Shown here in pieces: positions 34,691 through 42,599 of a stretch of 64,000 bases of DNA. The position numbers and the translations under genes were made by a program. This DNA is from Paenibacillus sp. FSL K6-3182 (GTDB lineage: Bacteria; Bacillota; Bacilli; Paenibacillales; Paenibacillaceae), in assembly GCF_037976325.1 (NCBI RefSeq), contig NZ_CP150265.1:5141501-5205500 (forward strand), read 5' to 3'. The notes under the pieces are model-generated. The model was not told the origin of the DNA. It did not search any database and saw only the letters and a program-made list of their open reading frames with translations. The number at the start of each line of letters is the position of its first letter. Position 1 is the stretch's first letter.

Positions 34691-34813
34691 AAATATCGAT
34701 TAAAATTCATGAACCTGTTAAAAGGAAGAGTAAAGTAATAGAGTTGATGTCGCAGTATGCAAGTCGTTAGCAGAATCTGGATTCTACCCTTGAGTGCTTA
34801 TATACGAAGTTAC

Positions 34814-35395
34814 TTAGTTTCCTTTCGATGATTGTTGCTTAATGACAGCTTCTTTTGCTCTAAGGACAATATCATCCACATCGGAAAACTGACGCTCAAT
34901 AGATGCTAGTGCCTTCAATAAAAAAAGGCCAAGATTTTTATTTCCTAGGCATAATTCCGTTTCGGCGAATAATTCGATGTCTTCGAGTTTTTCTATACTT
35001 TTTTTGTTATTGATGTTTTTAGGATATTCGATGTATTTATGGAGGGTTAAGACTGCATCTTCGCCCTTAGTTTTAAAATCGTGAACAATTCCATTGAATA
35101 TGGTGTCTTTGAATCCTTCCTTGAGCCTGCCTTTTTCATTCCATGCATCCGGATGAAATGTCGCCAAATAATTTTCGTTTCTTATAGCCTGATCATTGAT
35201 GATGTAGGATATTTTTTCTTCGTCAAGAATCTTTATTATTTCATCAATTGACTTAAACTTTAGTCTTGCAAATCTTGCTGGAGAAAATTGCTTGCGTAAA
35301 GAATCTTCATTATTTGAAAGATATGCCCTAAAAGAGATTTCAGAATTTCCTTCTAAGAGTTCTTTGAAATAAACAAGATGCCTTTCATCTACCAT
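34814..35395 (-). CDS. hypothetical protein in immunity-type cluster
   Basis: A 193-residue soluble protein that I do not recognise. I start at ATG 35395, where AGGAGG lies 5 bases upstream, rather than 15 codons earlier. It has a charged N-terminal half (HLVYFKELLEGNSEISFRAY, SPARFARLKFKSIDEIIKIL) and a helical C-terminus (NKKSIEKLEDIELFAETELCLGNKNLGLFLLKAL). No signal peptide or membrane segment is seen. Its size, AT-rich composition and placement between DUF4303 and DUF4265-like genes suggest an immunity protein; this is inference. Confidence 0.7.
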   Translation of the reverse strand: MVDERHLVYFKELLEGNSEISFRAYLSNNEDSLRKQFSPARFARLKFKSIDEIIKILDEEKISYIINDQAIRNENYLATFHPDAWNEKGRLKEGFKDTIFNGIVHDFKTKGEDAVLTLHKYIEYPKNINNKKSIEKLEDIELFAETELCLGNKNLGLFLLKALASIERQFSDVDDIVLRAKEAVIKQQSSKGN

Positions 35396-35520
35396 ATCTG
35401 CCTCCTGTACTTCTTGAGCTTTTGGGTATATTATGGTCACGCATCATTTTTTTTGATCCATCCGTCAGAATGAATATCAAAATGTAATGCATTGGTGATA
35501 TCTGCAATCTGTCGAACCAA

Positions 35521-36000
35521 TTAATCCAGATCTCTAGCCCAACTAACTAACTCTTCATCTTCAAAATTATATGGATTTTTGTAAATATTAGAGTAATAGT
35601 ATTCAGAATCCAATAAATTTCTAATTTTATTGAAAACATTATTGGTGGCATGAAATCCATTGCTGATGGGAGCGGTGAAGGCAAGTGAACCATTATGAAA
35701 TCCATCTAAAGAACCCGAAAGCTCTCGCTTGACTATAGATTCAGCTGCTTTTATCTTTTCTTTGATAGGCTGTTCGTTGTAAATTTGAATGCAGAAATTT
35801 CCACCATGTTTTATTAATTCAAAATCTCCGCTCGGATGGAGTTTTATTGTATCTCCTTTCGCAAGGCCTAGAGCTAGCCCTGGTGATGCACATAATTTGA
35901 ATTTTTGATCGCTTAGGTATTCTGCAGGAAGCTCTTCTAAAACAGTTCCTTGTGAATTTGTGTCAGCAATAACCTTAATCAATGTTAATTTATCTTCCAT
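35521..36000 (-). CDS. DUF4265-like protein (possible immunity protein)
   Basis: A 159-residue soluble protein. VLEELPAEYLSDQKFKLCASPGLALGLAKGDTIKL (about residues 20-54) resembles the N-terminal barrel of DUF4265 proteins. The C-terminal half (FHNGSLAFTAPISNGFHATNNVFNKI, ending PYNFEDEELVSWARDLD) is a plausible continuation of that family. GAGG-type spacing precedes ATG 36000. It is the last member of the immunity-type set before the ABC exporter. The assignment is moderate, as the similarity is recalled and not searched. Confidence 0.65.
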   Translation of the reverse strand: MEDKLTLIKVIADTNSQGTVLEELPAEYLSDQKFKLCASPGLALGLAKGDTIKLHPSGDFELIKHGGNFCIQIYNEQPIKEKIKAAESIVKRELSGSLDGFHNGSLAFTAPISNGFHATNNVFNKIRNLLDSEYYYSNIYKNPYNFEDEELVSWARDLD

Positions 36001-36105
36001 ATGATGCTCCTCATCTACCTCTTAGGATAAATTCCGCTAACATAACGGACCTCCTTGAGTCGTTTGTATATTTGATTCCGGTTAGATCATTTATTTTTAA
36101 TCAAA

Positions 36106-36864
36106 TCATATTCCTATTTCCCACATTTTCACCAATACTTTATCGACCCTGCCATCCATATCTGTCCCGTCAAACTTTGGAAAGTTTAGTTCGCTTACGA
36201 TTTTTCCGTCTCGCATAAACATAATGCGCTCTGTCCTCGCCGCAACCTTTGCATCGTGAGTTACAAGCATAACCGCAGTGCCGTCTGCGTTAATTTCAGA
36301 AAATATATCCATAATCTGCTCCGCAGATTTTGAGTTGAGCGCACCCGTCGGCTCATCTCCGAAAATGATTTTTGGGCTGTTCATAAGTGAGCGGCATATT
36401 CCCGCACGTTGAAGCTGACCGCCCGAAACCTGTGTAACATCTCGCTTTTCAAGCTCCGCAATGCCCACCCTTTTCATAAGCACTCTTGCCTTCTCTGATA
36501 TTTTTTCGGCGTTTTTTCTGTTGTCGCGCATTGATGGAAGAATGATGTTGTCAAGGATATTTAGATTTTTTAGCATAGTCGGCTGTTGAAAAACAAATCC
36601 CATTTTTGTTCTACGTATATCTGAAAGCTCATTCTCAGAGGCCGCCGATAATTCCCTGCTGTCAAAAACGACCTTTCCACTGTCAACTTTGTCCATTCCG
36701 CTCAATGCAAACAATAACGTCGATTTTCCCGAGCCAGAAGGTCCCATAACCGAAACGAACTCGCCCTCGTTTATTTCAACGGACACTTCATCAAGAACAT
36801 TACGCTGTTCATCGCCCTCGCCGAAAGACTTTACTATATGATCACCGATAATAATCTTAGTCAT
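36106..36864 (-). CDS. ABC transporter ATP-binding protein (MacB/LolD-like group)
   Basis: A 252-residue ATPase with Walker A GPSGSGKST (about residues 41-49), Q-loop GFVFQQPTM, signature VSGGQLQRAGICRSL (about residues 144-158), Walker B IIFGDEPTGAL and the H-loop MLVTHDAKVA. AAAGGAG precedes ATG 36864, 4 bases after the permease stop. With the downstream-encoded partner it forms an FtsX-type complex usually acting in mechanotransmission or peptide/antibiotic resistance and not in classical import. Confidence 0.94.
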   Translation of the reverse strand: MTKIIIGDHIVKSFGEGDEQRNVLDEVSVEINEGEFVSVMGPSGSGKSTLLFALSGMDKVDSGKVVFDSRELSAASENELSDIRRTKMGFVFQQPTMLKNLNILDNIILPSMRDNRKNAEKISEKARVLMKRVGIAELEKRDVTQVSGGQLQRAGICRSLMNSPKIIFGDEPTGALNSKSAEQIMDIFSEINADGTAVMLVTHDAKVAARTERIMFMRDGKIVSELNFPKFDGTDMDGRVDKVLVKMWEIGI

Positions 36865-36868
36865 ATGT

Positions 36869-39190
36869 CTACTCCTTTATATTTTCGGATATTTTTATTT
36901 GTCCCGCGCCCGATGTGCCGATCATTGTTGCGATAAGTACCGCGCAAATCATCATTAGCGGACTAAACAGATACGCCGAAAGAGGATTTACTGCAAAATT
37001 AAACGTGGACGCTCCTAACGACGAAATAATTAAACCCGCAAGCATCTCTCCGAGAGTGTTTGCCAGAAGCGTGCCGAGAACAATTCCGACAATCAGAACG
37101 AATACCGTACGCGAAACATACTGCGCCTTAATATCCGAGTTTGTAAAACCGAATGCTTTCAGTACGGCAATCGAATATCGGTCCTTTGCCACAAGCATTT
37201 TCATAAATAACAATGTAACTAGTACCGTTATAACTAACGCAACGACGACGGCGGCGTAGGAGGCCATTTCGACGGAGCTTATTGTAGAGCCAAGGGTCTG
37301 TGTAACAAATTCATCAATGTCTGAAGTCTTTGCAAAATCAAACTTGTCCGCATATTCCGCAACCTTCACGTCAACAAGGGATTTATCCGAAAGTTCAGCG
37401 CTGACAATGCTCCACATAATGCCCGCTGAATTGTCGGCAAATACAGCCTTGGCGGTTTTGCCACCGTTGGTAATGTCGGAATAGATTCCGCTAACCGTGA
37501 GATCTTTCTCCAGTCCCTCAATCACCAGCGTTATGACATCGCCAACCTTTTTGCTCATCTCATCGGCATATATAGTCGAAAATGCAATTTCATCATTTGC
37601 TGCGGGTGCTTTGCCCTTAGAATATACGATAGGAAATATCGAATGGTCGCCAAGCTCAATTTTAATATTTTCCTCTGATTCGTTTTCCGTTTTTGCCTTG
37701 AATGTTTTTGTTGTAAGAACGCCAACCTTTGATATGGCTTGATCGCTTTTCATCGTCTCAACGATTTCAGTGACTATTCCAGAGATATTATCGATATTGT
37801 TGGTCTGTATGCGCAGATCGTAGTTTCCAATCCCCATATAACTGATGAAGCTTTTTGAGGAAATCGTGTTGTACAGGTTCTGCGGAACAATCATGATAAA
37901 TGCCGAAATCACCAGCACAGCTAGCATTGTGGCGTATAGTCTTTTCCTTGAGAGAACATCTTTGATACCGAGAAAAATATTCGTCGTGTTAAACAGTCTG
38001 CTTCCGCTCAGGGTAAAACGCTTAGCACCCCTGTTTTTGTCCTGGGAAGTGCCAAAGCGTATGGCTTCCGCGGCTGAAATTTTCCGAAAGCGTTTCAGCA
38101 CTCCGTTAACATAGGCCATAATGGCAAGGAATACTAACAATATACCGATAATTCCTAAAACCACGGCAAAAGAAGAATTTTTACTTTCCCCCATATAAAG
38201 CCGTATATTTTCAAGAAGCATGCCTTTGAAAACAAATGAAAGAACAAAACCGAGAATAGAGCCTGCCGCCGCAATTGCCATGTATTTCGCTAGATAAATC
38301 TTCTTGATGTCCGAGACACGCAGCCCTATAGCTTTCATAACACCAATCTCGCGATAATCGTCTTCGATTTTTGCAAGGAGCGTAAAGCGTATGCACATGA
38401 ATGCGACGACCACGACAAGCAGGCTTACCAGAAGGATAACCCCAATCATCATCCCGTCGGAAATGGCATTCATCATTTTAAAAAGCGAATATGTAACCGT
38501 TGGCCCGTTCATTTCAAGTCCTGCGGAGGCATATGCCGTTTCAAATGCGCCTAACGCCGACATATCCTTTAATCTGAATTCAATCAGATACTCTATGTTT
38601 CCAAGGCTTTTTATTTCCGCATAGTCATTGCTGCTTACAAGAAATCGCTTTGATGCGGAAAGCGAAGAATTCATTGTCGAATCGCGGAGAAATCCCTTAA
38701 CGGTAAATTCTTTTCCACTTATTACGGCCTTGTCACTAATCTTTGCAGTGTTATCCTTCAAATAGCTTACCGGAACATAAATCTCACCGTCAGATACGTT
38801 GATGACGTTCCCGTCCAGATCTAGAAGATAATCGAATTTTCCGCTCTGTACGCTTAAACCGTTGTCCTGAACGCTGTTCGCAAGCGAATTATCGCCCAAT
38901 ATAATCTCCGCTCCGTCAATGTTCAGAAATTCCGCCACTTGAAATTCATCGACGCTGCTGTTTTGTTCCGCAAAAGCCGTAAGCCTCGCAGTATCAATCT
39001 CACCCGAATGCATCTGCATAAAATGTGGAGTTTTAGCTTGTGTCATTAGCGTATCCAGCGCGCCAGAGAGATTGACAACGAGTATCGCCGCGAGTGAAAC
39101 AAGCATAGCTGAGGCAGCGACAAATACCATTGTTGTCACCGTTATCGCTTTGCTCTTAAAAATGTCATTGCGGATTATTCTGCTAAACAT
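36869..39190 (-). CDS. FtsX-like ABC transporter permease
   Basis: A 773-residue membrane protein with an N-terminal helix (VTTMVFVAASAMLVSLAAILVV, about residues 18-39), an external domain, three helices with the FtsX motif REIGVMKAIGLRVSDIKKIYLAKYM (about residues 281-305), then a second helix/external-domain/three-helix unit with YSIAVLKAFGFTNSDIKAQYVSRT near residues 670-693. The duplicated FtsX layout fits macrolide- or peptide-type exporters. It is translated just before the ATPase, and a TetR gene lies immediately upstream in the same direction. Confidence 0.92.
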   Translation of the reverse strand: MFSRIIRNDIFKSKAITVTTMVFVAASAMLVSLAAILVVNLSGALDTLMTQAKTPHFMQMHSGEIDTARLTAFAEQNSSVDEFQVAEFLNIDGAEIILGDNSLANSVQDNGLSVQSGKFDYLLDLDGNVINVSDGEIYVPVSYLKDNTAKISDKAVISGKEFTVKGFLRDSTMNSSLSASKRFLVSSNDYAEIKSLGNIEYLIEFRLKDMSALGAFETAYASAGLEMNGPTVTYSLFKMMNAISDGMMIGVILLVSLLVVVVAFMCIRFTLLAKIEDDYREIGVMKAIGLRVSDIKKIYLAKYMAIAAAGSILGFVLSFVFKGMLLENIRLYMGESKNSSFAVVLGIIGILLVFLAIMAYVNGVLKRFRKISAAEAIRFGTSQDKNRGAKRFTLSGSRLFNTTNIFLGIKDVLSRKRLYATMLAVLVISAFIMIVPQNLYNTISSKSFISYMGIGNYDLRIQTNNIDNISGIVTEIVETMKSDQAISKVGVLTTKTFKAKTENESEENIKIELGDHSIFPIVYSKGKAPAANDEIAFSTIYADEMSKKVGDVITLVIEGLEKDLTVSGIYSDITNGGKTAKAVFADNSAGIMWSIVSAELSDKSLVDVKVAEYADKFDFAKTSDIDEFVTQTLGSTISSVEMASYAAVVVALVITVLVTLLFMKMLVAKDRYSIAVLKAFGFTNSDIKAQYVSRTVFVLIVGIVLGTLLANTLGEMLAGLIISSLGASTFNFAVNPLSAYLFSPLMMICAVLIATMIGTSGAGQIKISENIKE

Positions 39191-39245
39191 AAGTCACCTC
39201 TGTATTATTTCCCTAGGGATTTTCCAGATTTATTCGTCGCTTCCT

Positions 39246-39875
39246 CTATCCACCGTCAAACATCTGCATTACATCTATAAGGCCTCCGCTTTTGACACCA
39301 AGCAGCCTTTCTACATTAAAAACAAAGGCTTGTATGCGTGAAGCACGCTCCTCGTTCGTCATTTGAACCATATCATCATCAAAAACGGTATTCGCATAAA
39401 TCACGACCATTTCCATGCATTCATACGGGTATGGCGTGTGGAACAGTCCCTGCTGGATGCCCTCGTGGATGATTCCCGTCAGTATCGGCGTAACGCCATT
39501 GATAATGACCTTTTCTATTTTCTGATGCATAAGCGCGTTCTGCGGCTTGTGAATATGCTCCATAATTTCCTTGCTGCTTCCGCCGCTTAAGTTCAGTGCC
39601 ATAACAACGCGAATAATGCGCTCGACTACAGGTATGCTATTGTCTGTTGCAATTTCCTGCGCCGTGCCTAAAAGACGGACACTATACCGCTCAATCAGCG
39701 CGTCCATAATATCCACCTTCGACTTAAAGTGATGATATAATGTTCCTCGCGCAATGCCGACCTTTTCGAGAATATCGTTTGTACTTGTGCCGTCAAAGCC
39801 CTTCTGGCCGAAAAGCTCATCAGCTGCGTCAATGATTTCGTTCCTGCGTTCCTGAGCTTCTTTTACAACTCTCAT
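39246..39875 (-). CDS. TetR/AcrR family transcriptional regulator
   Basis: A 209-residue repressor. The helix-turn-helix IIDAADELFGQKGFDGTSTNDILEKVGIARGTLYHHFKSKVDIMDALI (about residues 14-61) is textbook TetR. GAGATGTAAAG lies upstream of ATG 39875. It is 55 bases ahead of the ABC permease in the same direction and probably represses the operon, including itself. A GACCGAC...CTGTC stretch at about 39897-39914 is a candidate operator of limited symmetry. Confidence 0.92.
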   Translation of the reverse strand: MRVVKEAQERRNEIIDAADELFGQKGFDGTSTNDILEKVGIARGTLYHHFKSKVDIMDALIERYSVRLLGTAQEIATDNSIPVVERIIRVVMALNLSGGSSKEIMEHIHKPQNALMHQKIEKVIINGVTPILTGIIHEGIQQGLFHTPYPYECMEMVVIYANTVFDDDMVQMTNEERASRIQAFVFNVERLLGVKSGGLIDVMQMFDGG

Positions 39876-39979
39876 CTTTACATCTCCTCAACAAACCGAC
39901 CGACTGCCTGTCTATAAATCTTTCTTTTAAAGAATAACATATTATTCTATGATGTTGTCAAGCAGATTCATTAAATAAG

Positions 39980-40012
39980 GCACGGACTGAACCCCTGACA
40001 AAAGCGATCCCG
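39980..40012 (-). pseudogene. short tRNA-Ala relic
   Basis: The minus strand reads ATCGCTTTTGTCAGGGGTTC, then AGTCCGTGC. GTCAGGGGTTCAGTCCG is identical over 17 bases to the relic at 32391-32440 and close to the T-arm of the intact tRNA-Ala at 40280-40356. Only the T-arm is left. Confidence 0.5.
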
Positions 40013-40034
40013 TGTCTCGTCTCTACACAACGCA

Positions 40035-40058
40035 AAAAAGACACCTAACACGGTGTCT
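40035..40058 (-). terminator. hairpin terminator after tRNA 3'-half relic
   Basis: agacacctaacacggtgtct, a 7-bp stem followed on the minus strand by six T residues. It lies downstream of the tRNA fragment at 40072-40110. Confidence 0.7.
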
Positions 40059-40071
40059 TCTCTGATGGTAT

Positions 40072-40110
40072 TGGTGGAGACGAGGGGATTTGAACTCTCA
40101 TCGCCTCCAC
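40072..40110 (-). pseudogene. tRNA 3'-half relic (possibly Ser/Leu class)
   Basis: The minus strand reads GTGGAGGCGATGAGAGTTCA, then AATCCCCTCGTCTCCACCA: a T-loop TTCAAAT, T-stem with one mismatch, 7-base acceptor strand CGTCTCC and encoded CCA. No matching 5' half (GGAGACG) lies upstream, so it is a fragment. The GTGGAGGCGATGAG part could be a long variable arm. Confidence 0.6.
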
Positions 40111-40246
40111 TATGCTGAATTCTTCACATGTGTCGAGGCAATAACATTACTGAATCTGTCACTTTTCATTCTTTCATTTTCGTACCATCAATCATTCCAC
40201 ATGTCTGGTGTGTTGCAACAAAATCAAATCAATACAAAAAAAAAAA

Positions 40247-40266
40247 AAACGGCATCTCTGCCGTTT
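40247..40266 (-). terminator. terminator of tRNA-Ala(GGC)
   Basis: aaacggcatctctgccgttt, an 8-bp stem, with thirteen As on the plus strand giving a long T-run on the minus strand. An identical hairpin core stands without a tRNA at 7741-7765. Confidence 0.85.
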
Positions 40267-40279
40267 AAGTTTAAAGTGT

Positions 40280-40356
40280 TGGTGGAGAATAGGGGGCTCG
40301 AACCCCTGACCTCTTCGCTGCCAGCGAAGCGCTCTCCCAGACTGAGCTAATTCCCC
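40280..40356 (-). tRNA. tRNA-Ala (anticodon GGC)
   Basis: The minus strand gives a full cloverleaf of 77 nt. Acceptor GGGGAAT pairs with ATTCTCC (one G-U), D-stem GCTC/GAGC, anticodon stem CTTCG/CGAAG with loop CTGGCAG (anticodon GGC), T-stem AGGGG/CCCCT with loop TTCGAGC, and encoded CCA. Alanine identity is expected for GGC. A terminator follows at 40247-40266. This is the only intact tRNA in the window; the relics between 159 and 40110 share its orientation. Confidence 0.95.
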
Positions 40357-40407
40357 GTGATCATTCTTATGCAGTTCTTTATGGTAGTGTAACCAACCAT
40401 AAGTGGA

Positions 40408-40429
40408 CTCCCAGCTGAGCTAAGGCCCC
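40408..40429 (-). pseudogene. 5' fragment of tRNA-Ala(UGC)
   Basis: The minus strand reads GGGGCCTTAGCTCAGCTGGG followed by AG, the acceptor strand and D-arm typical of Bacillota tRNA-Ala(UGC). The next bases diverge and no anticodon arm follows. It sits 50 bases upstream of the intact tRNA-Ala(GGC), and acceptor-end remnants GGCTCC of this type occur at 25239 and 1835. Confidence 0.7.
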
Positions 40430-40472
40430 AAATGACGACAAGATAGATCTTAGCACAGGGTCGTCAAAACTG

Positions 40473-40955
40473 TCAATCTTTATCTATCATACCATTGAGC
40501 GGGTGTTTGGACAGCAAGTTATTGAGCTCCTTCATGAACATATCGATGTCCTTGAATTGGCGATAAACAGATGCGAACCTGACATAAGCTACCTCATCAA
40601 CAGGATAAAGCTCGTTCATAACGATTCCACCAATATCGCTGCTATCAACCTCGGCATGTGCCGTTGTGCGCAGCTCCTTCTCAACCTCGGATACGATTAC
40701 CTCTAGGCGCTCCACTGGTACCGGACGCTTCTCGCAGGCGCGGATAAGACCCCGCAATATTTTGTCACGGCTGAACTCTTCACGGCTGCCATCTTTTTTG
40801 ATGACGATCAGAGGCGTCTCTTCAATCATTTCGAATGTCGTGAAGCGGCGGCTGCACTTTTCGCATTCACGGCGGCGACGAATGGATTTGTTTTCGTTGG
40901 CCGGTCTGGAATCTAATACTTTCGTTCCGGCATAGTCGCAGTATGGGCATTTCAT
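40473..40955 (-). CDS. nrdR: transcriptional repressor NrdR
   Basis: A 160-residue regulator of ribonucleotide reductase genes. The N-terminal zinc ribbon [19 protein letters not shown] ... [12 protein letters not shown] (about residues 1-45) has four cysteines (3, 6, 33, 36), and the ATP-cone follows with [29 protein letters not shown] (about residues 51-79). ATG 40955 follows AAAGGAGG; the 13 codons before it are not part of the family. It binds NrdR boxes at nrd promoters in response to ATP/dATP. It is transcribed away from the SASP gene. Confidence 0.95.
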   Translation of the reverse strand: MKCPYCDYAGTKVLDSRPANENKSIRRRRECEKCSRRFTTFEMIEETPLIVIKKDGSREEFSRDKILRGLIRACEKRPVPVERLEVIVSEVEKELRTTAHAEVDSSDIGGIVMNELYPVDEVAYVRFASVYRQFKDIDMFMKELNNLLSKHPLNGMIDKD

Positions 40956-41037
40956 GATGCGTATTGCCTCCTTTCTTAGTCGCTTGAGCCTCAAAAATGG
41001 ACTCTTCGAAAAAAAATTTTAATTTCCATGTAATTCC

Positions 41038-41068
41038 TGTAATGAAGTTCAGATTTTTGCACATAATA
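41038..41068 (+). promoter_or_regulatory. candidate sigma-G-type promoter of SASP gene
   Basis: tgtaat, an 18-base spacer and cataata resemble the forespore sigma-G consensus (TGAATA / CATACTA) 30-60 bp before the SASP start. Forespore expression is expected for this class of gene. Confidence 0.45.
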
Positions 41069-41098
41069 CTTTTACCAACCGCAAGGAGGTGAACATAC

Positions 41099-41317
41099 AT
41101 GAGCGCATCCCGCAGCAGTAACCAATTGGTAGTGCCACAAGCGACAGCTGCCCTTGACCAAATGAAATATGAAGTTGCTCAAGAGCTAGGCATCGCAATT
41201 CCGCAAGACGGATACTACGGCAACATGGCTACAAAAGACGCAGGCTCCATCGGGGGATACATTACCCGTCGCCTAGTGCAAATTGCCGAGCAATCCCTTG
41301 CTGGTCAATACAAATAA
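41099..41317 (+). CDS. alpha/beta-type small acid-soluble spore protein
   Basis: A 72-residue DNA-binding spore protein that coats DNA in the forespore and protects it from UV and heat. The conserved blocks QMKYEVAQELGI (about residues 21-32; the germination protease site lies in this region) and GSIGGYITRRLVQIAEQSL are present. AAGGAGG lies 8 bases upstream of ATG 41099. It is divergent from nrdR. Its presence supports an endospore-forming host. Confidence 0.95.
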   Translation: MSASRSSNQLVVPQATAALDQMKYEVAQELGIAIPQDGYYGNMATKDAGSIGGYITRRLVQIAEQSLAGQYK

Positions 41318-41347
41318 TGATTCATTAAAAGTTGTATGAATAACCGA

Positions 41348-41405
41348 AGCTTTGGCAGGGCTTGTCCATGAAGAGACGAGCCTCCAAGGCTTCATTTATT
41401 TTCGT
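41348..41405 (+). terminator. terminator after SASP gene
   Basis: gaagctttggcagggcttgtc pairs with gacgagcctccaaggcttc with a few wobbles around an 11-base loop, and is followed by atttattttcgtt on the plus strand. Confidence 0.6.
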
Positions 41406-41424
41406 TATCGTTAAGGATCATCCA

Positions 41425-41991
41425 TTAAAGACTCGGATATAGGTCCTTATACTTATTATAATAGTAAATGACTCGCTGCACATAGTGTCTAGTTTCTCCA
41501 AACGGAATTTCTTTAACCGATTCGATCGTTCCATCCCAAGTCCCCGAGTCAAGCCACTTGCGAACATTTCCTGGACCTGCGTTGTATGCAGCAATTGCAG
41601 CTATCTTATTTTGATCAAATTGTTGACTAAGAGATCTTAAATACCACGCGCCAACCTCAATGCTAACGTCTGCACGATTCATAAGCATATCATCCGTTAC
41701 GGCTTGAAATCCTGCTTTTTGAACGACCCATGCAGCCGTATCAGGCATAATTTGCATTAAGCCCAGTGCACCCTTCTTCGATTCCTTGCCTGTCTGAAAA
41801 TTGCTTTCACTGCGAATAATCGCGGCCACTAAATGCGACTCAACGCCATAGTTAGAAGCACTTGCACGAATGTCTTCTTTGTAATGAACCGGATACATCC
41901 ACTCCGCAAGCCAATCTGATTTGAGAAATAAAATCGTCAATAAACCAAGCAGCAGGACGAGCAGCACCCTTTTCTTTTGGAATACCCTCAT
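41425..41991 (-). CDS. lytic transglycosylase (SLT domain)
   Basis: A 188-residue membrane-anchored murein-cleaving enzyme. One N-terminal helix (VLLVLLLGLLTILFLKS) precedes the SLT domain: VESHLVAAIIRSESNFQTGKESKKGALGLMQIMPDTA (about residues 50-86), with the catalytic Glu in RSES, then AAYNAGPGNVRKWL (about residues 137-150). ATG 41991 overlaps the coaE stop by the ATGA junction. It cleaves the MurNAc-GlcNAc bond giving a 1,6-anhydro product. It is the last gene of the polA-mutM-ytaF-coaE operon. Confidence 0.92.
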   Translation of the reverse strand: MRVFQKKRVLLVLLLGLLTILFLKSDWLAEWMYPVHYKEDIRASASNYGVESHLVAAIIRSESNFQTGKESKKGALGLMQIMPDTAAWVVQKAGFQAVTDDMLMNRADVSIEVGAWYLRSLSQQFDQNKIAAIAAYNAGPGNVRKWLDSGTWDGTIESVKEIPFGETRHYVQRVIYYYNKYKDLYPSL

Positions 41992-42584
41992 GACAAACAC
42001 TTACTTTTCCAAAATTCATCCAGCTGACGCTTCGTCTCCTCCAGCGATCCGCTGTTATCGATGACCCAATCCGCTTTCAGTCTCTTTTGCTCAATATCCA
42101 TTTGCAATGCGATGCGCCGGCTTGCTTCTTCTTCAGGCAATTGGTTTCGTTCCATTAAGCGTTTTTTCTGAAGCTCAGCGGGTACATATACGACCAAAAT
42201 ACCTTCGTACAGATTCTCCTGCTTCGTCTCGTATAGCAGCGGCACGTCAGCTACTACTAATCGTTCTGGATACTGCTCTGCGTAAGTATGTATGGTTTGC
42301 TGCATCCGCGCCCGTATAGCTGGATGGGTTATGGATTCAAGCTTTGCTAGTGATTGTTTATCGCGAAACACAATTTCGCCGAGAGCTTTGCGGTTAAGAG
42401 AACCGTCCGTTTCAAGGACAGCTTGTCCAAACGTAGAGGCGATTGCCTCTAATGCTGGTTCCCCGGGAAGTACAACCTCCCTTGCGACTTGATCGGCATC
42501 GACCAGCAGCGCACCGCGTTCGACGAGCATGTTTGCGATTGTGCTTTTGCCGCTGGCAATACCGCCGGTTAATCCGATTATCAT
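41988..42584 (-). CDS. coaE: dephospho-CoA kinase
   Basis: A 198-residue enzyme of the final step of coenzyme A synthesis, phosphorylating the ribose 3'-OH of dephospho-CoA with ATP. P-loop GLTGGIASGKST (about residues 4-15), DADQVAREVV (about residues 29-38), RMQQTIHTYAEQYP and the lid-region VADVPLLYE are intact. I start at ATG 42584 after GAGGTG; a GTG three codons earlier is in frame. Located between ytaF and the transglycosylase gene. Confidence 0.94.
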   Translation of the reverse strand: MIIGLTGGIASGKSTIANMLVERGALLVDADQVAREVVLPGEPALEAIASTFGQAVLETDGSLNRKALGEIVFRDKQSLAKLESITHPAIRARMQQTIHTYAEQYPERLVVADVPLLYETKQENLYEGILVVYVPAELQKKRLMERNQLPEEEASRRIALQMDIEQKRLKADWVIDNSGSLEETKRQLDEFWKSKCLS

Positions 42585-42599
42585 CCTTTTCACCTCAAA

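Noticed and set aside
1..40280. Site-specific integrase or complete prophage explaining the tRNA relics
   Set aside because: I looked for tyrosine or serine recombinase motifs and phage structural genes among the open frames and found none.
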